The notes beneath the pieces were generated by a model. It made no database searches. It worked only from the letters and a program-made list of their open reading frames with translations, and was not told the DNA's origin. A stretch of DNA of 64,000 nucleotides from the NCBI GenBank assembly GCA_964458705.1, contig CAYWKD010000004.1:45839-109838 (forward strand), in the 5' to 3' direction. This document shows, piece after piece, positions 43,321 through 52,304 of the stretch (the first letter of the stretch is position 1; each line of letters opens with the position of its first letter). The position numbers and the translations under genes are program-made. This DNA comes from JAAUTG01 sp964458705 (GTDB lineage Bacteria; Bacteroidota; Bacteroidia; Chitinophagales; Saprospiraceae).

Positions 43321-45954
43321 CTACTTCTCTTTTCTTCTAAATCCAATCGTCTTTTTGTTGAAAATAGAATCGTCATTACTCAACTTGAGGCTAGCAACAT
43401 CATCTAGGGTCAGTACATTTACAGAGACTTGAACTCGATCTTGTGCTGATAAAGAAGCTAGTCGTAAATTTTGATTTTTAATTGCTTCGATTACAATTTG
43501 TCTAACCGTACGTGCATTTCCAAAGTACTTGTCTCTGTACTCATGCAAAAATGCTAGATAATTCTTTAGATGCTCCTCGGCTTCTGGAGTTGGAAAAATC
43601 TCTTTTTCAGTTAACATAAACAAAGCAATTTGAAGTAACTCATCTGGTGAATAATCATCGAATTTTAGCACCTTATCAAAGCGAGAGTTGAGTCCTGGAT
43701 TGGCTTTTAAGAAAACTTCCATGTTGTCGGGATAACCTGCTGCAAACACAAAAAATCTACCTCGATTATCTTCCATGCGCTTCAGTAAAGTCTGTACCAC
43801 TTCGTCGCCGAAATCACCTTGGTTTGCTGTACTCCTCATCGTCAAAGCATAAGCCTCATCAATAAATAATACTCCACCCATTGCTTCATCTATTTTTTCT
43901 GCTGTCTTGATGGCGGTCTGTCCGACGTATCCTGCGACTAATCCTTGACGATCTGTTTCTATCATATGACCGCGTTCTAGCACTCCTAAAGCCTTGTAAA
44001 GCGTCGTTAGAATGCGGGCTACGGTTGTTTTCCCTGTGCCTGGATTTCCAATAAATACGGTGTGCAGATAGAAATTATTAAGCACATCACGCCCCGTTTC
44101 TCTATAAAACCGAACGAGACTAACTAACTCTCTGATTTGGTCTTTGACTTTTTGCATTCCAATCAATTGATCTAGCTCGCCTAATGTGCGCGTCAGCAAG
44201 GCTTCATCAATTGGTATATTAGGTACCTGAGGAGGCGTTTTAATATCTATTTTTTCCACATCAGTTGCCTCAACAATTTTTAAGGTCTCATTCTCAAGTT
44301 CCTCTGGATTTTGATGAGCCATTATTCTTAGACCTAACTGAATTTTAGACTTTTCTATGACATCATAGACAAATCGGGCATTGCCAAAGGCTCGATCTCT
44401 AGTGCGAAAAGCCTCTGTAATGATCTCGTCAATTTTATTTTTTGCACCTTCGGTTAGTTGAACTCCCTTTGCTTGGCAGGCGTAGCTAGCAATTTTTGAA
44501 AGCTCTTGTGGCAGATAATCTGAAAACTCAAAACTTAGTTTAAACCGAGACTTTAGCCCAGGATTGGAGGATAAAAATTGATTCATCTCTTTGGGATAAC
44601 CTGCTACTATAACAGCTAGATCGCCGCTTCCATTGGACATTTCTTTCACAAGTATTTCAATCACTTCTCGACCAAAATCTTTTGTGTCCTCGTTGGAGCG
44701 AGCAAGGGCATAAGCCTCATCAATGAATAGCACTCCTCCCCTAGCCTTCTCAATGGCTTCTCTTACTTTTGGCGCAGTTTGACCAATGTACTCTCCCACT
44801 AAATCCACACGATCTACCTCGTGAACGTGCCCTTTGCTTAGCAGACCCATTTTTTTGTAAAGTTTACCCATCATGCCTGCTACGGTCGTCTTTCCTGTGC
44901 CTGGATTCCCAATAAAAATGGAATGCACATTAATTTCGTCTTTTTCCTCGAAGCCTTTTTTCTCTCTCAACTGCAAGAATTGAATATATTTGGCATGGTC
45001 GCGTACTTGTTTTTTGATGTCTTGAAGCCCAATGAGTTCATCCATCTTCTGCATGACGTCCTCAAAACTTAGGTTATCTTCTTCTTCTGGCATCAAAAGT
45101 GGTACTCTGTTAGGCATATATACCTGACTGAGACCTTCTTCAAATTCATATTCTACTTCAAATGGCACAATAGCTAACAACTCATCCATGAAGACAATTT
45201 CAGCCGTGTAGCGATCTTCGCGCCACGATCCTCTGACGTTAGACCCCCAACCTGCAGTTAACTGAATAATATCGGTATCTTTTTCGATGCGCTGCAGTTT
45301 GACTATTTGCCCTTTTAGCTCTCTAGCATTATTATAAAATTTGGTAAATAGTTCGCATTGCCAGCTATTTTGTGAGTTGAGATTCTTGAGCGATATTTCA
45401 GCATAAATATATCGAGTCTCTTCGTTACTAAATACCTTCATATAGTTGCGATCAGGATGAGGCACATCATCATAAGCGCCTTCGTAAAGTTTGACAGATT
45501 GAATTTCTACATAGGGATTCTCACTTGGCAAAGTGTCTTTTTTTGCATCCTCGATATAAAAATACTTTGTTGCTACTTTTTCGCCATCAATCCATGCTTC
45601 CCAATAATAAGTGCCTCGTTTCCAAAATGCTCCCATTTGCTTATTGCCCCAGCCCTCTCTGATGTAAACAACATTATCATACTTACTCACCTTTCTGTGG
45701 AAGTCTAAAGCACAAATTTCTTTCCTTGACTTTTTGAGTGCATAACATTTTAGTTCAACATCTACTTCCCAGTCAGAAGCATCGAATAATTTATTGTAAA
45801 ATGAAAGTTCCGCATAGATGTACGTAGTGTCATATCGATCAAATACTTGACGGTATTTCTTTCTATTATCCGCCAACCATTCCGTTGAAGCATATACTTT
45901 AAGTTCCCTAAATTTGAATTGTTTATTTTCGCTGTTACTTGAACCTTCTTGCAT
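43321..45954 (-). CDS. Tandem CbxX/CfxQ-type AAA+ ATPase with duplicated N-terminal domain
   Basis: A large cytoplasmic AAA+ protein. Two AAA+ modules of the CbxX/CfxQ (CbbX, EccA-related) type are readable: module 1 with Walker A GNPGTGKTTVAGMMGK (about residue 350), Walker B GGVLFIDEAYALAR and sensor VIVAGYP; module 2 with GNPGTGKTTVARIL (about 636), GGVLFIDEAYALTM and FVFAAGYPDNM. Each ends with a RFGNAR-type C-domain helix (FGNARFVYDVIEKS, FGNARTVRQIV). The first 280 residues are two copies of a beta-rich domain of unknown type (TTYIYAELSF and TRYIYAEISL; GWGNKQMGAFW and GWGSNVRGSW). Both modules look catalytically intact. Its client and system are unknown, and flanking genes give no clear hint. 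Confidence 0.87.
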   Translation of the reverse strand: MQEGSSNSENKQFKFRELKVYASTEWLADNRKKYRQVFDRYDTTYIYAELSFYNKLFDASDWEVDVELKCYALKKSRKEICALDFHRKVSKYDNVVYIREGWGNKQMGAFWKRGTYYWEAWIDGEKVATKYFYIEDAKKDTLPSENPYVEIQSVKLYEGAYDDVPHPDRNYMKVFSNEETRYIYAEISLKNLNSQNSWQCELFTKFYNNARELKGQIVKLQRIEKDTDIIQLTAGWGSNVRGSWREDRYTAEIVFMDELLAIVPFEVEYEFEEGLSQVYMPNRVPLLMPEEEDNLSFEDVMQKMDELIGLQDIKKQVRDHAKYIQFLQLREKKGFEEKDEINVHSIFIGNPGTGKTTVAGMMGKLYKKMGLLSKGHVHEVDRVDLVGEYIGQTAPKVREAIEKARGGVLFIDEAYALARSNEDTKDFGREVIEILVKEMSNGSGDLAVIVAGYPKEMNQFLSSNPGLKSRFKLSFEFSDYLPQELSKIASYACQAKGVQLTEGAKNKIDEIITEAFRTRDRAFGNARFVYDVIEKSKIQLGLRIMAHQNPEELENETLKIVEATDVEKIDIKTPPQVPNIPIDEALLTRTLGELDQLIGMQKVKDQIRELVSLVRFYRETGRDVLNNFYLHTVFIGNPGTGKTTVARILTTLYKALGVLERGHMIETDRQGLVAGYVGQTAIKTAEKIDEAMGGVLFIDEAYALTMRSTANQGDFGDEVVQTLLKRMEDNRGRFFVFAAGYPDNMEVFLKANPGLNSRFDKVLKFDDYSPDELLQIALFMLTEKEIFPTPEAEEHLKNYLAFLHEYRDKYFGNARTVRQIVIEAIKNQNLRLASLSAQDRVQVSVNVLTLDDVASLKLSNDDSIFNKKTIGFRRKEK

Positions 45955-46192
45955 ACAATTGTATAAATTTTTCTTATTTAACTTCAGATGTAGTTTTCTG
46001 ACAAACTACACGAGTGTTGTAAATTTATTTTATTACAATCAATATTAGCTATAATTAACGTCTTTTTTTGTGGAAAGATTTGATTAATTGGGTGAGATGG
46101 ACAAAAAGTGTTTTCCTAATAGATTACATTAGAATATCGTTATTGAAGATATATAATACTTCAACAAGTTTCAACAACTGATTATGCTCCAG

Positions 46193-46681
46193 CTATTGAT
46201 GAATTTCAATTTTCCCACCTTCAGTCCGCAGATCAATTAATACACCACTTCCCATAGAAATTTCAATTACAGTAGGCTCACTTGTAAATTGTAAGTAAGT
46301 AGTCGCTGCATCCGTAACGCTCGCTTCAAAACAAACTTCATAGAGTTGCTCTCCGCTAGATTTTGTAATCCCTATAAGTTGAGGATCATACCATGCAAAA
46401 GTCAACAGACCTTCATTAGTTCTATTCAGTCCAAAGTTATTGATACTCATACCCGGCAAATTCATATTATCCACCCGCTTAAATTTTAATAACTCATTGT
46501 CCCATTGAAGAGTGTATTGCATTGAAAGAATACGATCAAAGCTGCGGCCGTAAATACCTACACAGGTGGTTTCACCCGCTTTCACTTTTTTATTATAACC
46601 TCCCAGCACTAAAGGGCTTTGAGCCTGAGTAATAAAAAAACCAGTAAGTAAAAATAGCGTAAAATGATATTTAAGATTCAT
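46193..46681 (-). CDS. Secreted cohesin-domain-like protein
   Basis: A 162-residue exported protein: signal peptide to about residue 20 (ending ITQAQ), then a single beta-sandwich. The pattern AGETTCVGIYGRSFDRILSM, QYTLQWDNELLKFKRVDN and GLLTFAWYDP is that of a cohesin-like domain (CBM2/CBM3/dockerin-binding fold; the YTLxWDxxxLxF core is characteristic). No sorting signal or dockerin is visible. In Bacteroidota such stand-alone cohesin-like domains occur outside cellulosomes, so a cellulosome is not implied. It lies 68 bases after the ROK gene on the same strand. Confidence 0.7.
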   Translation of the reverse strand: MNLKYHFTLFLLTGFFITQAQSPLVLGGYNKKVKAGETTCVGIYGRSFDRILSMQYTLQWDNELLKFKRVDNMNLPGMSINNFGLNRTNEGLLTFAWYDPQLIGITKSSGEQLYEVCFEASVTDAATTYLQFTSEPTVIEISMGSGVLIDLRTEGGKIEIHQ

Positions 46682-46749
46682 AGTCGATTCAATATTTTTC
46701 TTTCAAACGGATCAATCAGCCTTCTTGATGTTAAGAAATAGCTAAAAAT

Positions 46750-47661
46750 TTAAGGTACTAAGAGTGCCGCACCGAATACACCAGCACTATCTCCTAACTT
46801 AGGTCTAAGGAAAGAAGTGCGCAAATAGGGATTAAAAATATTTCTTTTGACAGCATTCACACCTTCTGAGTATAGTAAATCAATATTACCTAACCCTCCA
46901 CCTATCACAACAGCATCGGGATCAAGGATATTAATAACCGCAGAAATAGCCTTTCCAAATCCATTTATCATGCGCTCGATAGTCTGAGTAGCAGCTTTAT
47001 CTACACCCTGCTGATGTTGAAGAAGTATTTCGGGCATTCGCTTTTTTTCGCCAGACTGCTGATAGTAGAATTTTTCCAATGCTGGTCCTGAAATAACGGT
47101 TTCTACACAACCCGATTTGCCGCAATAGCAGGCTCCGCCTGATTCATCTAAAAAATTATGACCCCACTCTCCACCGATACCATTTTTACCGTTCCAGACT
47201 TTCCCATTAAAAACAATGCCTCCTCCCACACCTGTTCCCATAATAACACCAAAAACAACTTTAGCTGCTGGCAGTAAGTCTTTTACAGTACCTAGATTTG
47301 TTTCAGCAACTGCAAAGCAGTTTGCATCATTTGCCATAAAGATAGGAATATTTAATTCGCGTTCTAAATCCATTTTTAACGAACGCCCATTTAGGCAAGT
47401 AGTATTACTATTCTTCATAGTACTAGTCTGATAATCAATAGAACCTGGTGTACCAATACCAATAGCTTCAGGTGTTGACTGAGTTTCTTTCTTAAGTAAA
47501 TCCACTAGTTTTTTAATACGGCTAAGGATATGGCTATAGCCTTGATGTGCTTCTGTAGCAATACGCTTTCGAGCTAGCACGTTTAAAGAATATTGGTCTT
47601 TTAATACAACTCCTTCAATCTTAGTGCCGCCTAGATCAATTCCCCAGATAGGTTGTTTCAT
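46750..47661 (-). CDS. ROK-family sugar kinase (glucokinase-like)
   Basis: A cytosolic ROK kinase, probably phosphorylating glucose or an amino sugar with ATP. The frame is open from 47796, but the ATG at 47661 starts MKQPIWGIDLGGTKIEG, the ATP-binding phosphate-1 motif, so I begin there (303 residues). GVIMGTGVGGGIV, GEWGHNFLDE (catalytic region) and the zinc-binding CYCGKSGCVE are the ROK signatures, followed by PDAVVIGGGLGN. The exact sugar is not decided by these motifs. It is divergent from uppS. Confidence 0.92.
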   Translation of the reverse strand: MKQPIWGIDLGGTKIEGVVLKDQYSLNVLARKRIATEAHQGYSHILSRIKKLVDLLKKETQSTPEAIGIGTPGSIDYQTSTMKNSNTTCLNGRSLKMDLERELNIPIFMANDANCFAVAETNLGTVKDLLPAAKVVFGVIMGTGVGGGIVFNGKVWNGKNGIGGEWGHNFLDESGGACYCGKSGCVETVISGPALEKFYYQQSGEKKRMPEILLQHQQGVDKAATQTIERMINGFGKAISAVINILDPDAVVIGGGLGNIDLLYSEGVNAVKRNIFNPYLRTSFLRPKLGDSAGVFGAALLVP

Positions 47662-47885
47662 GATTCCTGAACTTCTGAACGATATTACACAAAGTAATTG
47701 TAGTTTATTAACTTTACGTTTCTTTTCCAAAAAATTGTATTGACTTTCTTGAGAGCTTACTAAAATTGGAAAAGCGTCCACTTTCTCTTCGGGCAATTAT
47801 TATCACAAACGAGTAATTAATTATGGCTATGCTTGGAAGTCAAGTGATAAATAAAGTAAACGATTCACATTCCAAAACAGGAATA

Positions 47886-48629
47886 ATGGAAGATATAAAA
47901 TCAAAGATAGATGTAGATAAATTGCCTGAGCATGTAGCAATTATAATGGATGGTAATGGGCGTTGGGCAAAGCGGCAGGGCAGACCTAGAGCCTTTGGTC
48001 ATCGAAGTGCCGTGCAGTCAGTGAGAGAGACTACAGAAGCAGCCGCAGAACTCGGCATTAAATTCTTGACGCTTTATGCTTTCTCTACTGAGAATTGGAA
48101 TCGACCAGCCGCAGAAGTGAATGCCTTAATGACGCTTTTGGTGGACACAATAAGATCGGAGATTAACACGCTGAATAAAAACAATATTCGACTCCAAACA
48201 ATCGGTGATTTAGATAAGCTACCTTCCGCTAGTCGTAAAGCCTTGATGCGCGGTATAGAAAGTACAAAAGATAACACTAGAATGACACTTATTTTAGCCT
48301 TAAACTACAGTGCTAAGTGGGAAATCATGAAGGCGGTAAAAGAAATCGCACAACAAGTACAGCAGGGTGCCTTATCTCCTGATGAGGTAAATGAAGATAT
48401 GTTTTCAAATATGCTTGCAACAAGAGGCATTCCTGATCCTGCTTTACTTATCCGAACAAGTGGCGAAACGCGCATCAGCAATTTTTTACTTTGGCAAATC
48501 GCTTATGCTGAATTGTATTTTACAACTATTTACTGGCCAGACTTCCGAAAACAAAATCTTTATGAAGCAATTCTTGATTTTCAAAATCGGGAGCGACGCT
48601 TTGGCAAAATTAGCGAGCAAATTATATAA
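47886..48629 (+). CDS. uppS: Isoprenyl transferase (undecaprenyl diphosphate synthase)
   Basis: A cis-prenyltransferase that makes the C55 lipid carrier for cell-wall synthesis. The signature VAIIMDGNGRWAKRQG has the catalytic Asp, HRSAVQSVRETTE continues the fold, LYAFSTENWNRP is the second conserved block, and the C-terminal TSGETRISNFLLWQIAYAELYF matches the family end. The frame is open from 47823, but the ATG at 47886 gives a normal N-terminus of about 248 residues; an upstream ATG remains possible. Its stop is one base from that of the convergent ChaN gene. No cdsA or bam gene is adjacent. Confidence 0.95.
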   Translation: MEDIKSKIDVDKLPEHVAIIMDGNGRWAKRQGRPRAFGHRSAVQSVRETTEAAAELGIKFLTLYAFSTENWNRPAAEVNALMTLLVDTIRSEINTLNKNNIRLQTIGDLDKLPSASRKALMRGIESTKDNTRMTLILALNYSAKWEIMKAVKEIAQQVQQGALSPDEVNEDMFSNMLATRGIPDPALLIRTSGETRISNFLLWQIAYAELYFTTIYWPDFRKQNLYEAILDFQNRERRFGKISEQII

Positions 48630-48630
48630 A

Positions 48631-49482
48631 TCAGTATGTCTTCGTCATGGTACTAGGTACACAAAGCATAAAATTGGCAACACCTTTGTTTTCATCTGCT
48701 AGTTTCTTGAGTTGCTCCTGCTCCACCGTTGTGATGGTTAAATAGTTTAAATCAGGTTTGGCTTGCCGCAGATACCAAAGAATACCCTCGAAATTATCGC
48801 TATGGTAAGAGCCATTAATGTGAATAAAAAGTTGTCCTTTTTTCCATTGCTCAAGAATAGAATATGCCATTGTCGCATCCTTGATTGCCTGTGCTTTAGG
48901 AAAATTTTCTCCTCCATGTCCCCCTGGCATCATTTCCAACATCTTTTGATAACCTGGTAGATTCTTATCATACTGAATGGGTATCGGAGCAACCCATACT
49001 TTTTCTTCGTCAGAGAGTGTGTCTAAGACCTCAAAGCCACCTTTAAAAACCATAGAAGCATAGCGACGGGGAATATTGGTCGCAATAACGGGTAGTTGCT
49101 TTGATTTGGCATATTCAACAATGGGTTTGTAGTCCGTCTCATAATTTGACCAAAAACGCGCTTTCTTGGCAAAGGTAGGTTCGGTTATTTCACTTTTAAG
49201 ATATTGATTTATAGACGCTTGGTCGTCTCGCTCAAACATCTCCATTCCAATAGCACCAATTTCTGCATCCTGAATTAATTCTAGTTGCAACCAGTGGCAA
49301 ATTGGATTATTATGATGTTCTCCAAATAGTATAATATCTGCTTTTACAGCTTTTTTTTGGAGTTTCTTATAATTCACTCGTTTACCATTTTCCTGAAATA
49401 GCTGATAGGCTACCTTTTTTTGTGAAAACAGTGAGCTAGAGGCGCACGCTAACAGGCTTGATAGCATTATTATTTTAAACAT
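48631..49482 (-). CDS. ChaN-family lipoprotein
   Basis: ChaN proteins are heme-binding lipoproteins of the outer membrane. The chain starts with a lipoprotein-type signal (MLSSLLAC, Cys13), and continues with the family opening ADIILFGEHHNNPICHWLQLEL. GAIGMEMFERDDQ, then LPVIATNIPRRYASMV and PKAQAIKDATMAYSIL are characteristic. HINGSYHSDN probably closes the fold. Length 283 is normal. It follows the TPR lipoprotein gene by three bases, indicating one operon, and converges on uppS with a one-base gap. Haem binding is inherited from the family and not proved here. Confidence 0.88.
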   Translation of the reverse strand: MFKIIMLSSLLACASSSLFSQKKVAYQLFQENGKRVNYKKLQKKAVKADIILFGEHHNNPICHWLQLELIQDAEIGAIGMEMFERDDQASINQYLKSEITEPTFAKKARFWSNYETDYKPIVEYAKSKQLPVIATNIPRRYASMVFKGGFEVLDTLSDEEKVWVAPIPIQYDKNLPGYQKMLEMMPGGHGGENFPKAQAIKDATMAYSILEQWKKGQLFIHINGSYHSDNFEGILWYLRQAKPDLNYLTITTVEQEQLKKLADENKGVANFMLCVPSTMTKTY

Positions 49483-49485
49483 ATT

Positions 49486-50334
49486 TTATTGTCTTTTCTG
49501 TAAAGATTCTAATATTTCTGAATCGTCCTTTCCTAAATTATCTAACAAAAATTGTGCATCGTCCGCAAAATCGCTCTTAGGATATTTCTTTAGAAACTGC
49601 TCGTATCGCTGCTGGGCTTCGCTTATATTTACGAGGTCGTTTTCATAAGTGAAAGCAGAAAGAAAAAGAGCAGATTCTGCTTCTTTTGTCTCAGGGTAAT
49701 TGGTCAATAACCAATCATAAAGTTCTACCGCTTTATCAAAGCGTTGGACGGTGCGCGCCAACTCCCCTGAACGTTTTAAATGTAGCGCTGATTTTTCATT
49801 TTGAGGCATTAAAATAGCGTAAACCTCACTCATTTCAATATAGTCTTTTGCTTTATTAGGTAGTATTTGCTGCAGAGAATCACTGTAAGTGGAACGGTAG
49901 AATTTCTGCATATTTTGATCGAGGTCAACATCGGATACACTGGCTTTTTGTAGATGTGAATGATCTACTTCGTCTGGGAATGCTGCTGCAATGATTTGAT
50001 ATACTATTTCTATAATGGAAGGTTGTATTTTCTGATACGCCGATGCCAAAAGTGTAGCTTTCTCAGGATCCGCTTCTTTTTTTAAAGCAGTTTTCAAGGA
50101 AGTAACTCCTTCTGCTGTGAAGTCATTTTCTATTTGTAAAGTCGCTAATCTGAGCTGAGATTCACTGGTTGTGTCCGCTTTGTAAGCATTCATTAGCGCA
50201 ATCATAGTTTCCTCAGTAGGGTTTTCTTCATAAGCCCTTTCTAATTGACCAATGGATTGACTCTCGCTGTTATTTCTATCTGATTGACATCCAATAACAA
50301 CGAATAAACTAATCAGCAGTAGCATCACTCTCAT
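49486..50334 (-). CDS. TPR-type lipoprotein
   Basis: A 282-residue lipoprotein: signal with lipobox VIGC (Cys16), then a helical chain of TPR-like repeats. The clearest helix pairs are AVELYDWLLTNYPETKEAESALFLSAFTYE and AQQRYEQFLKKYPKSDFADDAQFLLD in the C-terminal half (about 200-270), similar to outer-membrane lipoproteins of the YfiO/tol-pal-associated type. It is translated just before the ChaN gene, three bases away. The ligand or partner is unknown. The alternating helix pattern supports a scaffold role. Confidence 0.8.
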   Translation of the reverse strand: MRVMLLLISLFVVIGCQSDRNNSESQSIGQLERAYEENPTEETMIALMNAYKADTTSESQLRLATLQIENDFTAEGVTSLKTALKKEADPEKATLLASAYQKIQPSIIEIVYQIIAAAFPDEVDHSHLQKASVSDVDLDQNMQKFYRSTYSDSLQQILPNKAKDYIEMSEVYAILMPQNEKSALHLKRSGELARTVQRFDKAVELYDWLLTNYPETKEAESALFLSAFTYENDLVNISEAQQRYEQFLKKYPKSDFADDAQFLLDNLGKDDSEILESLQKRQ

Positions 50335-50426
50335 AGCCTAACAAATTTTATTATCACGAAATGAACACTTCGTAATTTACCAAACAAAACAAGTTACTTC
50401 CTGTTTCAACTCAAATACTCATTTTA

Positions 50427-51767
50427 ATGAAAATAAATTGTTTTTGGTTCAGAAGAGACTTGAGATTGCATGACAATGCTGGACTTTTTCATGCTTTGAA
50501 AAGTGATTTGCCTGTATTACCCGTCTTTATATTTGATCGAAATATCTTGGATTTGCTACCAGAAAAAGATGCTAGAGTAGCATTCATACACAATGTACTT
50601 AGTCACTTAAACGAGGAAGTACAAAAGACAGGAAGTAGCTTATTTGTTGCTTACGGCAAACCTACTGAAATATGGGAGCAGCTTTCAGATCAATACAATA
50701 TTCAAAAGGTATTTACCAACCGAGATTATGAACCTTATGCCAAAGAACGAGACAAAGCAGTCGCTAAATCATTAGAAGATAAAGGTATTGAGTTTGAATC
50801 TTTTAAAGACCATCTAATTTTTGATACCGAAGATGTATTAAAAAAAGATGGTAGCCCATACACTGTTTTTACGCCATACAGCAAAGTCTGGAAAAAGAAA
50901 CTAAGCTCTAAGACGACAAGCGTAGATGGTCAAGAGCTATCTGACTATTTACAGCCTTATCCAACAGAAGCGTATTTTTCAAATTTTTACGCAACAGAAC
51001 CGCTCAACCTACCTAGTCTTGCTGATATGGGTTTTGCACGTACAGATATGGATATTCCATCAAAAGAAGTAACACAGGGAATAATAAAAAACTATGACAA
51101 AACTCGGAACTTTCCTGCTCAAAATGGTACCTCTCGTTTAGGCATTCATTTTCGATTTGGTACTATTAGCATTCGACAGAAGGCGAGAAAGGCACAACAT
51201 CTGAACGAAACCTTTCTTAATGAATTGATCTGGAGAGAGTTTTATGCAATGATTTTGCATCACTTTCCACATGTTGTCGGCAACGCATTTAGAGAAAAAT
51301 ACGACTACATTGAATGGCGAGACGATGAAGAAGGATTTAAAAAATGGTGTGAGGGTAAAACTGGCTATCCGATGGTAGATGCTGGTATGAGAGAACTGAA
51401 TGCAACGGGCTATATGCACAATAGATCACGTATGATAACTGCTAGTTTTTTGACGAAACACCTGCTAATTGACTGGCGATGGGGCGAAGCTTATTTTGCA
51501 GAAAAGTTATTAGATTACGAATTAGCTAGCAATAACGGTGGTTGGCAATGGGCAGCGGGTAGTGGTACAGATGCGGCTCCTTATTTTCGCATTTTCAATC
51601 CACACTCTCAGCAAGAAAAATTTGATAAAGAAAAAATATACATCAAAAGATGGATACCAGAATACGGTATGGATAAATATCCAGAACCTATCGTAGAACA
51701 CAAAGCAGCAAGAGCAAGATGTCTGGAAGTTTATAAAGCTGGGCTGGAAAGAGGAGAAAAAGTATAG
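50427..51767 (+). CDS. phrB: Class I CPD photolyase (cryptochrome/photolyase family)
   Basis: A blue-light DNA repair enzyme using FAD to split cyclobutane pyrimidine dimers. The N-terminal antenna domain starts CFWFRRDLRLHDNAGL. The FAD domain carries NELIWREFYAMILHH, KTGYPMVDAGMRELNATGYMHNR, TKHLLIDWRWGEAYFAEKLLDY and NNGGWQWAAGSGTDAAPYFR, closely resembling E. coli PhrB, with IVEHKAARAR at the end. The Asn in the FNP segment after APYFRI fits the CPD-type residue. Length 446 is slightly short of E. coli (472). A hairpin with a T run follows. A cryptochrome function is less likely but not excluded. Confidence 0.93.
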   Translation: MKINCFWFRRDLRLHDNAGLFHALKSDLPVLPVFIFDRNILDLLPEKDARVAFIHNVLSHLNEEVQKTGSSLFVAYGKPTEIWEQLSDQYNIQKVFTNRDYEPYAKERDKAVAKSLEDKGIEFESFKDHLIFDTEDVLKKDGSPYTVFTPYSKVWKKKLSSKTTSVDGQELSDYLQPYPTEAYFSNFYATEPLNLPSLADMGFARTDMDIPSKEVTQGIIKNYDKTRNFPAQNGTSRLGIHFRFGTISIRQKARKAQHLNETFLNELIWREFYAMILHHFPHVVGNAFREKYDYIEWRDDEEGFKKWCEGKTGYPMVDAGMRELNATGYMHNRSRMITASFLTKHLLIDWRWGEAYFAEKLLDYELASNNGGWQWAAGSGTDAAPYFRIFNPHSQQEKFDKEKIYIKRWIPEYGMDKYPEPIVEHKAARARCLEVYKAGLERGEKV

Positions 51768-51843
51768 GAGGCAAGTGACTTTATGAAGTAATTACGTCTT
51801 AAAAATGTAATTGAACAGTAACTAATTCCATGAAGATAAACTA

Positions 51844-51876
51844 GAAGTTCAAGTTTCTCGCTTGGGCTTCTTTTTC
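51844..51876 (+). terminator. Rho-independent terminator of the photolyase gene
   Basis: A 10-bp stem with two G-T pairs (51844-51853 with 51861-51870, loop TTTCTCG) is followed by TTTTTC. It lies about 75 bases after the photolyase stop. Confidence 0.75.
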
Positions 51877-51883
51877 TTAATGT

Positions 51884-51933
51884 TTTTATGACAAAAGCCC
51901 TAGCCGATCTGAGCTAGAGCTTTTGTCATAAAA
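51884..51933. terminator. Bidirectional terminator between photolyase and rpmE
   Basis: A 15-bp perfect inverted repeat (51884-51898 with 51919-51933) continues, after one mismatch, as CTAGC/GCTAG. Both arms end in TTTTA or its complement, so it can stop transcripts from either side. It lies 13 bases after the rpmE stop. Confidence 0.85.
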
Positions 51934-51946
51934 GTAACAGAATATA

Positions 51947-52234
51947 CTACTCTTGCTCTTCTGATTCTTCTTTTCCTTTTCTACTGCTGAACTTAGCAAA
52001 CTTCTTTTTGAACTTATCAATACGTCCAGCTGAATCTACAAACTTCATCTTACCTGTAAAAAATGGGTGAGAGGCACTTGAAATTTCCACTTTTACTAAT
52101 GGATATTCATTTCCATCTTCCCACGTAACGCTTTCCCTTGATAAGGCACAAGACTTTGTCAAAAAACTAGTATCTGTTGAGATATCTTTAAATATAACTG
52201 TTCTGTAAGTTTCTGGATGGATTTCTTTCTTCAT
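51947..52234 (-). CDS. rpmE: 50S ribosomal protein L31 type B
   Basis: L31 is a large-subunit protein bridging to the small subunit. The type B start MKKEIHPETYRTVIFKD and the segment SSASHPFFTGKMKFVDSAGRIDKF are recognisable. The four zinc-binding cysteines of type A L31 are absent; only one Cys is present, so this is the zinc-independent form, as usual in the phylum. Length 95 is normal. It has its own strong promoter and terminator. Zinc limitation by paralog exchange is known elsewhere, but no type A copy is in this window. Confidence 0.95.
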   Translation of the reverse strand: MKKEIHPETYRTVIFKDISTDTSFLTKSCALSRESVTWEDGNEYPLVKVEISSASHPFFTGKMKFVDSAGRIDKFKKKFAKFSSRKGKEESEEQE

Positions 52235-52261
52235 TTTTTACCTCATTTTTTTTGAGAATTG

Positions 52262-52293
52262 CAAATATAGTTATTTCAGACCATAATTTACAA
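52262..52293 (-). promoter_or_regulatory. Putative promoter of rpmE
   Basis: On the minus strand, TTG (52293-52291) is followed after 21 bases by TATATTTG (52269-52262). This would start transcription near 52256 and give a leader of about 20 bases with a GAGGT-like site (AGGTAAAAAATG) at the ATG. It is a good match to the phylum's consensus. Confidence 0.65.
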
Positions 52294-52304
52294 TAAATTT
52301 AACG

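Noticed and set aside
47662..47796. An N-terminal extension of 45 residues on the ROK kinase
   Set aside because: The ATP-binding motif of the family starts immediately after the ATG at 47661, and the extension has no conserved features.
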